Source: an uncultured Prevotella sp. | GTDB lineage: Bacteria; Bacteroidota; Bacteroidia; Bacteroidales; Bacteroidaceae | Assembly (NCBI GenBank): GCA_900554545.1 | Contig: USHW01000006.1 | Coordinates: 11,317-75,316 of the forward strand | Direction: 5' to 3' | DNA length: 64,000 bases | Part shown: positions 17,961 to 25,119 of the stretch, in pieces | Position numbering within the stretch: the stretch's first letter is position 1 | How the letters are laid out: every line of letters begins with the position of its first letter | Made by a program: the position numbers and the translations under genes | Notes under the pieces: generated by a model | What the model saw: only the letters and a program-made list of their open reading frames with translations | The model's database searches: none | Told to the model about the DNA's origin: nothing

Positions 17961-19023
17961 TAGTTATATAAATTATACATTTTGTTTACTTCTTGCATGA
18001 AAGTTTTTCTGTAATCGCCAAAAATCTCTATATGTCCTTCAAAACTCATCAACAGTCCCAGGAGTTCATAATTAGGGGTGACCGCTATTGAAAAACGGCC
18101 TGTTTGCCCGTTCCAAGGTTGCACAATCTTTTGGCTCTTGTGCAGTTGTTTCGTAAGGATTCTCATATATGTATAGTGATCTTTGGCTTCTATCTCGATT
18201 TTTTCTTTTTCACATCCTTGGGGATGCGTAACCCCAACAATATCATCAAAATAAGTTGAATAATCAATCGTTGATGGAATATATTTTTTACTTTTCACTT
18301 CTTCAACTTCACCCTCAATCCTGTCTAATGCGCAAATATTGCAAGGATATTGTTTTCCGTCATCGGTTATCGCCAATCCAAGAACAAACCAACGAAGATT
18401 GTACTCTTTTAGGTAATGGGGATGAAAAGTCACCGTATGCTCTTGCTTGCCATAAGACGCATACGTAAAGCTTAATACGCGCTTATCCTTTATGGCATAA
18501 TAAAACGTCGGCAATAGCTCTAAGTTACGAAGGTTCTCATTGGAGTCAAACTCTATGATTGGCGACGACTTTCCTTTATTAGCCATATTCTCTGCTTCAA
18601 GCTGGAATTTAGTCAACCATGAAGCTGGAAATAATCCCTTTGCCTCTTTAATTAAGCCATCTATTGTTTTTAAACGAAGTTTCTTTGTCTTTGTTTTCAA
18701 AGGTTCCAACAAATCATCAGGAATATTTTTGGGGTATCTAAAAAGTTCGAACCTATGATCAATACCATTTTCATTTTCAAATCCTTTTTTCTTTTCAAAA
18801 GCCAATCCCCTTTTCTTTAAGCACGATTCTATTGCGTTTTTGGCAGCATATAATTTTTTTCTGTTGATAGCTTTTGAGAAATATTGTCGTTTTTATTCTC
18901 TTTTTTGTAAAGCTCCAAAACCATCGTTGTAGAAATGTAATCGTGGCTTTCTCTAAGCATTCTGTCTATAAGCTCGATAAATGCAGCTTCTCGTCCTGTT
19001 CCGTAAATAGAATATGGTTTCAT
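17957..19023 (-). CDS. WYL-domain transcriptional regulator, frame broken in an A7 run
   Basis: Two open frames, 19023-18829 and 18805-17957, join into one 356-codon protein if one base is added in the seven-A run at 18854-18860 (Ts on the plus strand). The joined text reads naturally across the join (STEKKLYAAKNAIESCLKKR). The N-terminus is helix-turn-helix-like; the WYL domain lies in the middle (RVLSFTYASYGKQEHTVTFHPHYL... NLRWFVLGL). WYL regulators sense ligands or nucleic acid and often control phage-defence operons. It heads the operon. A TATTTTTG -7-like box is at 19042-19049. The break may be mutation, assembly error or programmed -1 slippage at A_AAA_AAT. Confidence 0.75.
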
Positions 19024-19125
19024 GATATATTATTTATAATGCAAAAATAACAAAATAGTGAGAATTTAATCCAGCTTGAAGCCGTAAAAACATTCAAGCC
19101 GGATATTTTTTCGTATATTCTTTGC

Positions 19126-19860
19126 CTACCATTGGGGATTATAAATCTTATTCCTAATATAAGCAATTTGTATAACAGCCGGTATTGTCACCCTGTAAGC
19201 CGGACCGGCAATATCTATACCTGTCCATAATACATTCAGGATTATACCCATAGGACTTGCAAACATGTAAGCCAAACGAGTAAGCATGGCATTGGCAGCA
19301 AGCGACAACCCACGTCCCAATAAAGCTTTGGAGATAGCATTGGCTGCCACTACAATCCAAATATAGCTTTGAAAACCGCCACGACGAATAGCGGCCTGCA
19401 AAACTGCAATGATGGCTTGCTTGCTATACCCGACGCATAGTCGTATTTTCATACTTTCAGCCAAAGCACGCAATTCTTCTTCTGACATTTTGTTAACTAC
19501 GTCATCAAACATCTTCTGAAGAATATACCTTTCAAGGGCTTCATCATTTGTATGTTTGTTATAGCTGACCTTTAGCTTTTTTGCGACATCTCGCAGAATT
19601 GTATGATAACTAACACCGTTGCCTCTTCGTAAAAACGTCATTACGGTATTAGCCCCATAACGTTGCAACTCTTCCACTATGTCAGGCACTAATGCATGCA
19701 TATTATTAGGATAGCATGACTTATATTGAGCCTTGGCCGTAAGCTGTTCATTGAATCGACTATTACCATTTTTATTAGTCGTAATGATGTCAGCCAATAC
19801 TCTTAAATCCTCGTTGTCTGCTTTATTAAGCAGTTGCAACAAATTGTTTTCTCTTCTCAT
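19126..19860 (-). CDS. YaaW/UPF0174-family protein
   Basis: 244 residues. It follows E. coli YaaW in order: N-terminal DUF3944-like section (LLNKADNEDLRVLADIIT), a middle AELQ/RYGANT-type section (IVEELQRYGANTVMTFLR), the conserved LRDVAKKLK, a Gly/Ala-rich hydrophobic region, and the signature GPAYRVTIPAVIQIAYIR near the end. Cellular role is not established. The hydrophobic stretch suggests membrane contact. A CAAAGATA box (minus-strand TATCTTTG) at 20010-20017 could be its promoter. A 10-base inverted pair, GTTTGGTTAA (19866-19875) and TTAACCAAAC (19969-19978), flanks its leader. Confidence 0.85.
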   Translation of the reverse strand: MRRENNLLQLLNKADNEDLRVLADIITTNKNGNSRFNEQLTAKAQYKSCYPNNMHALVPDIVEELQRYGANTVMTFLRRGNGVSYHTILRDVAKKLKVSYNKHTNDEALERYILQKMFDDVVNKMSEEELRALAESMKIRLCVGYSKQAIIAVLQAAIRRGGFQSYIWIVVAANAISKALLGRGLSLAANAMLTRLAYMFASPMGIILNVLWTGIDIAGPAYRVTIPAVIQIAYIRNKIYNPQW

Positions 19861-20168
19861 ATGTTGTTTGGTTAATTTACTCTTGTTTTTAACCTACTGA
19901 ACCAGAGTTACCGTAATAAGTCCAGCAAGTATTTAATTGAAATTGATAATTTAATATTTACGGTTACCTTAACCAAACATACATAAAAACCACGCTTGGT
20001 TTTATGGTGCAAAGATAAAAATAATATTCAAAACGTTATATACATATAGTAATAAAATGAGTACCAAAGTTTTTATAGACCATATAATTCAATCTGAAAG
20101 TAGGTGAAATAATCATATTTTTTGCATTGTTTTATCATGGCGGAATGTTGTGAAACTTCAATATATGT
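19861..20168. other. Intergenic region between YaaW and AbiE genes
   Basis: About 300 very AT-rich bases. It holds the inverted pair GTTTGGTTAA/TTAACCAAAC with a second weaker pair nested inside, and a minus-strand TATCTTTG box at 20010-20017. No open frame of note. Confidence 0.6.
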
Positions 20169-20996
20169 TCATTCAAACCTAATCATATCCGCCAACTGAA
20201 GGAAGTAATCATTTGACCAAATATCCAGCTCTATTGGATTTCTTACAAAGGGAAGAACATCATTCTTTACTTGGCTAATATTCGCAGAAGCCAGTTTTTC
20301 TTTTAATTTGGCAATGAAAGAATTTTGCTCAATTACTTCATTGTTGAATTGGAGTGCTCGTTCTGCAAGATGTGCAAAATCGAGAGGTATGTTATGGCGT
20401 ACATACCATTCAAAATCATACCAGTCACGGCCTTTTACCCTGTTTTTCCATGCACGGTAGACCAACGCATGCATTTTTCCGGCGAACAAGTCCGGTAGGG
20501 TAAAGCATCGGGTCATAAAAGAATATGGCTGTAAAAGCAGCTTCTGTTCGGTACTGAATTTCAATGGAGGTTGGGTATCAACTTCAATCTTTATTTTTAT
20601 TGACTTGTCTGTTTGAAATGAAACATCATATACGTCAGTATTGTCTTTCAAGAAAGCCGATTCGACCTTGCCGAAACTCTTTTTGTCTTTCTTTTTTATC
20701 TCTACTTCCCTGCCTACAATGGCAAATGTATCTATTATAGGCTGAAAGTATTTCGTGAAATCAAACTTGTCATCGGGTGCTAAAAGAGAAAAATCCATGT
20801 CCTCGGAAAATCTTTGGAGACCGTGGAATATACGTAGGCAAGTACCTCCGTAGAAAGCCGCTGTATTAAAAAATCCGCCATTGTAAAGTCCTGCAAGTAT
20901 TACCTGCTGGTTTACTTCAAAAATCGCATTTCTTTTCTGTTGCTCAGTTGACAAATCGTATGCGGACAGCATATTGTTGTAAATGTCATTGTTCAT
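20169..20996 (-). CDS. AbiEii nucleotidyltransferase toxin
   Basis: 275 residues. The DNA polymerase-beta-like nucleotidyltransferase motif is clear: YGGTCLR (residues 49-55) then RFSEDMDFSL, giving paired acidic residues Asp66 and Asp68. AbiEii toxins block growth on phage infection in type IV toxin-antitoxin systems by modifying tRNA or another RNA acceptor. The start overlaps the antitoxin stop by 4 bases. The layout is standard and intact. Confidence 0.92.
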   Translation of the reverse strand: MNNDIYNNMLSAYDLSTEQQKRNAIFEVNQQVILAGLYNGGFFNTAAFYGGTCLRIFHGLQRFSEDMDFSLLAPDDKFDFTKYFQPIIDTFAIVGREVEIKKKDKKSFGKVESAFLKDNTDVYDVSFQTDKSIKIKIEVDTQPPLKFSTEQKLLLQPYSFMTRCFTLPDLFAGKMHALVYRAWKNRVKGRDWYDFEWYVRHNIPLDFAHLAERALQFNNEVIEQNSFIAKLKEKLASANISQVKNDVLPFVRNPIELDIWSNDYFLQLADMIRFE

Positions 20997-21619
20997 TTTT
21001 TCAGTAGTTTCAGTAATGTCTGTATAGAATTAGTTTTTTTCCCGACCTTGATGTATTCTTCGAATATATTGGCATTCATCTGCTTGAAGTCGCCACGCTC
21101 CATGCGTATATCCTCTTCCAAATACATTTCAGCATCTTTCAGATAGCGGAGATTTACATTTGTGGAATTGGCTATCAGGTCGCATAGTGCCTTTTCAGGT
21201 GTTGCTATTACAAAGGTATAATCATCTTTTTGTATGCAAGACAACCCAATAGAAAACGCTTCTCTTGAAATGTGTGTATATTCAAATCTGCCTAATGGTG
21301 TGTCGAATGTTTTTGCGTGCTTAAATGTCATCGACTGATTGGTATATACGGTTTCGGGTATTAATGAGTAGTATCGCAGGGCGGACGACATAGATACATA
21401 CGAAGGGGCATACAGATGGTTGGCTATCAATTCTGTAGATAGTGCCTTTCCTGTTACTTCCGGACTGCATATATAAAGTCCTTTCTTGAGGCGGATAATT
21501 TGCTTGTTGCGCTCAAGTAGTCTGACCTTTTGGCTTCCTCCATTGATGTAAGGAAATAGAGATGCCAATGTCGAAGCCGTTACAGGTATATTTCCTAATT
21601 GTTGTAATAGGCTGTTCAT
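20993..21619 (-). CDS. AbiEi-type antitoxin/repressor
   Basis: 208 residues. The N-terminal winged helix (NIPVTASTLASLFPYINGGS then RLLERNKQIIRLKKGLYI) and the AbiEi C-terminal domain (TPEKALCDLI) are clear. It blocks AbiEii and represses the operon. The start at 21619 is chosen over 21655 because a minus-strand TATCTTTG -7 box lies at 21624-21631, only 5 bases upstream, so the mRNA is probably leaderless or nearly so. Just beyond it is the inverted repeat TGAACA...TGTTCA, a likely operator. Confidence 0.9.
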   Translation of the reverse strand: MNSLLQQLGNIPVTASTLASLFPYINGGSQKVRLLERNKQIIRLKKGLYICSPEVTGKALSTELIANHLYAPSYVSMSSALRYYSLIPETVYTNQSMTFKHAKTFDTPLGRFEYTHISREAFSIGLSCIQKDDYTFVIATPEKALCDLIANSTNVNLRYLKDAEMYLEEDIRMERGDFKQMNANIFEEYIKVGKKTNSIQTLLKLLKK

Positions 21620-21623
21620 AAGG

Positions 21624-21660
21624 CAAAGATAGTAAAATTTTGAACACGAAAGCATGTTCA
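21624..21660 (-). promoter_or_regulatory. AbiE promoter and candidate operator
   Basis: The -7 box TATCTTTG (as CAAAGATA at 21624-21631 on plus) precedes the inverted repeat TGAACA (21641-21646), 8 bases, TGTTCA (21655-21660). No clear TTTG -33 box at the usual distance. AbiEi proteins are known to bind inverted repeats at their own promoters. Confidence 0.6.
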
Positions 21661-21772
21661 GTATGTTTTTCTATTCAAAAATTTACTGTATTTATAAAAT
21701 CGGGCTATCTTATCGCCTTGAATTAGATAGGGTGCGTTTGGCTGTTTTGTTATGCGCGATAATTTTTTTCGA

Positions 21773-22336
21773 TTATATATCGTACCCGTTTTTTAGCTGT
21801 TTCCATTCTTCAGCCGTAATCCGCATGAAGTGTTCCGTGCGGATGTCGCCTAATGGTGACATGTTGCCGGTTTCGGTATGGTGGTATGTCAATCCGCATT
21901 TTTCCATCACCCGGCGCGACTGTCGGTTGCCGTCGTAGTATCCGCACCATACGGCGGAGAGGTTTAGGTCTGTAAAACAACGGTGTAGCAGGCACTGCAC
22001 GGCTTCGGGGATAAGTCCTTGCCCCCAGTAGGGCACGCCTATCCAGTAGCCTATTTCGGCTTCGCCGTCTTTCATCGCCGCGCTGTGCATGCCGTCGCCG
22101 AACATTATGCCTGCGCTGCCTACGGGTTCGCCCGTCTCTTTCAGCACTACGGCGTATGTCTCCGGTGCGGCGAAGACGGTACGTATTATTTCGAGGCTGT
22201 TCTCCACCGATGTGTGCGGCGGCCACCCGGCTATTGGGCCGATGGCCGGGTCTTTGGCGTATTTGTACAGTGCCTCCGCGTCAGTTTCATGCCAGGGGCG
22301 GAGGATGAGGCGTGATGTTTCAAGGCGATGGTTCAT
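21773..22336 (-). CDS. GNAT-family N-acetyltransferase, RimJ/RimL type
   Basis: 187 residues from ATG 22336. RLETSRLILRPWHETD is the classic RimJ/L opening. The acetyl-CoA region includes EIGYWIGVPYWGQGLIPEAV, where Q/RxxGxG/A is represented by GQGLIPEA. The C-terminal NRQSRRVMEKCGL is typical. It probably acetylates an N-terminus or small-molecule amine; the substrate is not predictable. Base composition returns to core-like here, so the island ends before this gene. Confidence 0.88.
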   Translation of the reverse strand: MNHRLETSRLILRPWHETDAEALYKYAKDPAIGPIAGWPPHTSVENSLEIIRTVFAAPETYAVVLKETGEPVGSAGIMFGDGMHSAAMKDGEAEIGYWIGVPYWGQGLIPEAVQCLLHRCFTDLNLSAVWCGYYDGNRQSRRVMEKCGLTYHHTETGNMSPLGDIRTEHFMRITAEEWKQLKNGYDI

Positions 22337-22442
22337 TATGAGTTGTCTGTTAAAATGATGTTTTTTGAATATGGACAAATGCAAATATACTGATTTTTTT
22401 GTACATTCGCATCATGAACGTGTTTAATCAAAATAGGAAATA

Positions 22443-22760
22443 ATGTTATTATCAACAACACCGACTATTGAAGGGCGCCGCATTCTTGAATATAAGGGCG
22501 TGGTGACGGGAGAGACTATTGTAGGCGCGAATGTGCTTAAGGATTTTATGGCCAGTTTGAGCGATTTTTTCGGCGGCCGTAGCGGTACGTATGAAAAGGT
22601 GCTGCGCGAAGCCAAGGAATCGGCCATGCGCGAAATGGAAGAGCGTGCCATGGAACTGGGCGCTAACGCCGTTGTGGGCATTGACCTTGACTATGAGACG
22701 ATAGGGCAGGGCGGCTCAATGCTTATGGTTACATGCAGCGGAACTGCAGTAGTAATTTGA
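22443..22760 (+). CDS. YbjQ/UPF0145 family protein
   Basis: 105 residues, the full length of the family. It contains EGRRILEYKGVVTGETIVGAN, then a helical middle, then ELGANAVVGIDLDYETIG and SMLMVTCSGTAV, all diagnostic. Forms a small pentameric protein; a heavy-metal-binding label is often used without firm support. Divergent from the acetyltransferase, convergent with the next gene. Confidence 0.9.
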   Translation: MLLSTTPTIEGRRILEYKGVVTGETIVGANVLKDFMASLSDFFGGRSGTYEKVLREAKESAMREMEERAMELGANAVVGIDLDYETIGQGGSMLMVTCSGTAVVI

Positions 22761-22930
22761 AAGGTGAAAAAGTGAAAGGGTGAAAAAGTGGAAAGGTAAA
22801 AAAGTAGAAAGGTAAAAAGGTAAAAAACTATATTCTCTATAACGCATATAGATGTTCCGTTTTTACTTTTTTACCTTTCTACTTTTTTACCTTTCCACTT
22901 TTTCACTTTTTCACCCTTTCACTTTTTCAC
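22761..22930. repeat. R3 mirrored short-repeat hairpin, copy 2
   Basis: An arm of GTGAAAAAGTGAAAGG/GTAAAAAAGTAGAAAGG units (22761-22829) faces an arm of the complementary CTTTTTACC/CTTTCCAC units (22862-22930). Nearly the whole arm can pair, about 60 bases. It sits between two convergent genes and enters the last codons of the next one. Confidence 0.75.
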
Positions 22931-23416
22931 TTTTCCCAGTTCGTAAGCGCGTGCGGCCATTCGGTTTATGATGCTTTCCGCGAAGTCGATGTCGATTTCA
23001 CCGATTGAGGAGTTGCGGGTGTACGATTTTACGTGTTCCTCTTCGGTTTCAATATGTCCGGCGAGGAGGTGTGTGAAATTGCGCTTGTATTCTTCAACCA
23101 TTACGGCATGTATATCATCGGTGCGGCAGGCGAAGCGCACGAGTTCCATATCGGTTGTGGCCGGTGTGGCGAACTGTTTTAGCAGGCTTTCTATTTCGTC
23201 GGCCTTGTAGTTCATCCGTGCCAGGGCGTAAAAGGCTTCCTGGTTGAAATGTTTGGAGATACGCTCGTAGCGGTTGAGCATCATGCGCTTAATGTTCTTA
23301 GGCTCGAAGAGTTCCGAAGTTTCGCTGTCGGTTTGTGTTTCAAGTACTCCTGTGACGTAGTATTTGAAGAATGCCCGTACAAGGGCGGCTATGGCAATGT
23401 CTTTTCCGCAATTCAT
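22919..23416 (-). CDS. Conserved-looking hypothetical protein
   Basis: 165 residues, mostly helical, soluble, no signal. It begins MNCGKDIAIAALVRAFFKYY. No family recognised. Its C-terminus (RAYELGKVKK) is encoded within the R3 arm. Only 5 bases separate its start from the queG stop, so it is co-transcribed after queG. Confidence 0.65.
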   Translation of the reverse strand: MNCGKDIAIAALVRAFFKYYVTGVLETQTDSETSELFEPKNIKRMMLNRYERISKHFNQEAFYALARMNYKADEIESLLKQFATPATTDMELVRFACRTDDIHAVMVEEYKRNFTHLLAGHIETEEEHVKSYTRNSSIGEIDIDFAESIINRMAARAYELGKVKK

Positions 23417-23421
23417 AATTA

Positions 23422-24351
23422 TTACCTCTTGTTTTGTATTTCTTTTAGTACCGCATCTATGTTTCTTTTAAGTCCTTCGTATTTCGCCCGTTTCACGGCA
23501 CTGCCCTTGAACAGGTAGCGGTATCGCTCAATGGTAAGGTTTTGCCAGTCGTGGCGTGTCATGCCGAGCAGTTCGGGCTTTGGCTGTAGTTGCGGGTCGT
23601 CGGTCGGTATGGCAAAGCGGTTGTGCGGACAGGCGTCTTGGCAGCGGTCGCAGCCGTAGATGCAGTTGTCCGCTTTTTCAGCTATGTCTACGGGCAGGTC
23701 GCCGCGGTGCTCAATAGTGAGGTATGACAGGCATCGGGCAGAGCACATCTGGCCGTTATATGTTAGCGCACCGGTGGGGCAGGCGTCCATGCAGGCGTGG
23801 CATGTGCCGCAGTGTGAGGGGACGGGACTGTCATATTCAAGTTCGATGTCGAGAAACAACTCGCCGAGGAAGAACATGCTGCCTGCATGGGGTATGATGA
23901 GCTGGTGGTTGCGGCCTGTCCAGCCGAGTCCTGCCTGTTCCGCCCAATAGCGTTCAAGCACAGGGGCGGTGTCGCAAAAGGCGCGGTAGGCGGTTATGCC
24001 GAGGCGCGATGCGAGCGTGTGCAGGCGCGACTTTACAATGTCGTGATAATCTTGGCCGAGGGCGTAGGAGGCTATTTGCGGTTCTCCGTCAGGCAGTTTT
24101 CTGCCGGGGGCGTAGTTTAGAGCTACGCATACGATACTTTTTACACCGGGCATGAGCAGGGTAGGGTCAAGCCGTTTTTCAACGTTGCGCTCCATATAGT
24201 TCATGCCGGCATGGCCGCCAGCATCGAGCCAACGGCGGAACTGGTCTGCGCAACTGGCTGGTACGGGGGCGGCTTTGGCTATTCCGCAGGCGAAAAAGCC
24301 GAGGGCTTTTGCCTCGGCTTTTATTTGTTCACTCGAAAGTCTTGAATTCAT
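23422..24351 (-). CDS. queG: Epoxyqueuosine reductase QueG
   Basis: 309 residues. Final step of queuosine synthesis in tRNA: reduces epoxyqueuosine to queuosine using cobalamin and two 4Fe-4S clusters. Cluster motifs are C181-GT-C184-HA-C187-MDA-CP and C230-IYG-C234-DR-C237-QDA-CP. The N-terminal QueG domain starts IKAEAKALGFFACGIAKA. It overlaps the upstream deacetylase gene by 23 bases. Confidence 0.93.
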   Translation of the reverse strand: MNSRLSSEQIKAEAKALGFFACGIAKAAPVPASCADQFRRWLDAGGHAGMNYMERNVEKRLDPTLLMPGVKSIVCVALNYAPGRKLPDGEPQIASYALGQDYHDIVKSRLHTLASRLGITAYRAFCDTAPVLERYWAEQAGLGWTGRNHQLIIPHAGSMFFLGELFLDIELEYDSPVPSHCGTCHACMDACPTGALTYNGQMCSARCLSYLTIEHRGDLPVDIAEKADNCIYGCDRCQDACPHNRFAIPTDDPQLQPKPELLGMTRHDWQNLTIERYRYLFKGSAVKRAKYEGLKRNIDAVLKEIQNKR

Positions 24352-24940
24352 ACCCTTGCTCTTTCAACCATTTCAATGCTTCGGGCAGTGCGTAACGCAG
24401 CTTGTCGATGCTTTTCAATGAATCATGGAAAGTTATTATCGAGCCGTTGCGTGTGTAGCGTTTCACGTTTTTGAGCACGTCTTCGGCTGTTAGCCACTTG
24501 CTGTAGTCGCGTGTTACGAGGTCCCACATGATAATCCGGTATTTGCGGCCGAGGCAAAAGTACTGTTCCCAGCGCATCCAGCCGTGTGGCGGGCGGAAAA
24601 GGTGCGCACCTATAAGGTAGTTGGCTTTTTCGGTATTCGTGCGGTAAGCTTTGGTGGTATGCTTTATGCCTCCCCAATGGTTGTACGTATGGTTGCCTAC
24701 CTGATGTCCCTCGTCAACTATCCGTTTGAACAGTTCCGGGTATTTCCTTACATTGTCGCCCACCATGAAGAATGTGGCTTTGATGCCGTTGTCGGCCAAT
24801 GTGTCCAGAATGAACGGTGTAGATTCAGGTATCGGGCCGTCGTCGAATGTCAGGTAAACGGCTTTCTCCGTTTTGTCCATGCGCCATGTCGCCCGTGGAT
24901 ATAGCCATCGTAGCCATTTGGCTGGCTGCTCGATAATCAT
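24329..24940 (-). CDS. Polysaccharide deacetylase (NodB-type)
   Basis: 203 residues from ATG 24940. NodB motifs are visible: TFDDGP (motif 1 with catalytic Asp), HQVGNHTYNH (metal-binding His pair), RPPHG (motif 3), a WDLVTRDY segment (motif 4) and IITFHDS (motif 5). It lacks a clear signal peptide but has a hydrophobic/basic N-terminus. It removes N-acetyl groups from a cell-envelope sugar polymer; substrate unknown. Confidence 0.9.
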   Translation of the reverse strand: MIIEQPAKWLRWLYPRATWRMDKTEKAVYLTFDDGPIPESTPFILDTLADNGIKATFFMVGDNVRKYPELFKRIVDEGHQVGNHTYNHWGGIKHTTKAYRTNTEKANYLIGAHLFRPPHGWMRWEQYFCLGRKYRIIMWDLVTRDYSKWLTAEDVLKNVKRYTRNGSIITFHDSLKSIDKLRYALPEALKWLKEQGYEFKTFE

Positions 24941-24949
24941 TTTTTTTCT

Positions 24950-25119
24950 TTTCAGTAGTAAAGTAGTAAGGAGAGAAGGAGTAAGCAAGAATGCTTTGTT
25001 TTATTATCTTTTCCTTACCGGATAGTTCTATTATTTTAGGAAATTAAGATGTAAGAGGAGAGAAGTGGCAAGCAAGTGTATTTACTCCTTGACTACTTCT
25101 CTCCTTACTCCTTGTAAAC
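24950..25119. repeat. R3 mirrored short-repeat hairpin, copy 3
   Basis: AGTAGTAAAGTAGTAAGGAG-type units (about 24954-24990) face ACTCCTTGACTACTTCTCTCC-type units (about 25083-25114). The arms pair imperfectly and lie between two genes on the same strand. Confidence 0.6.
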
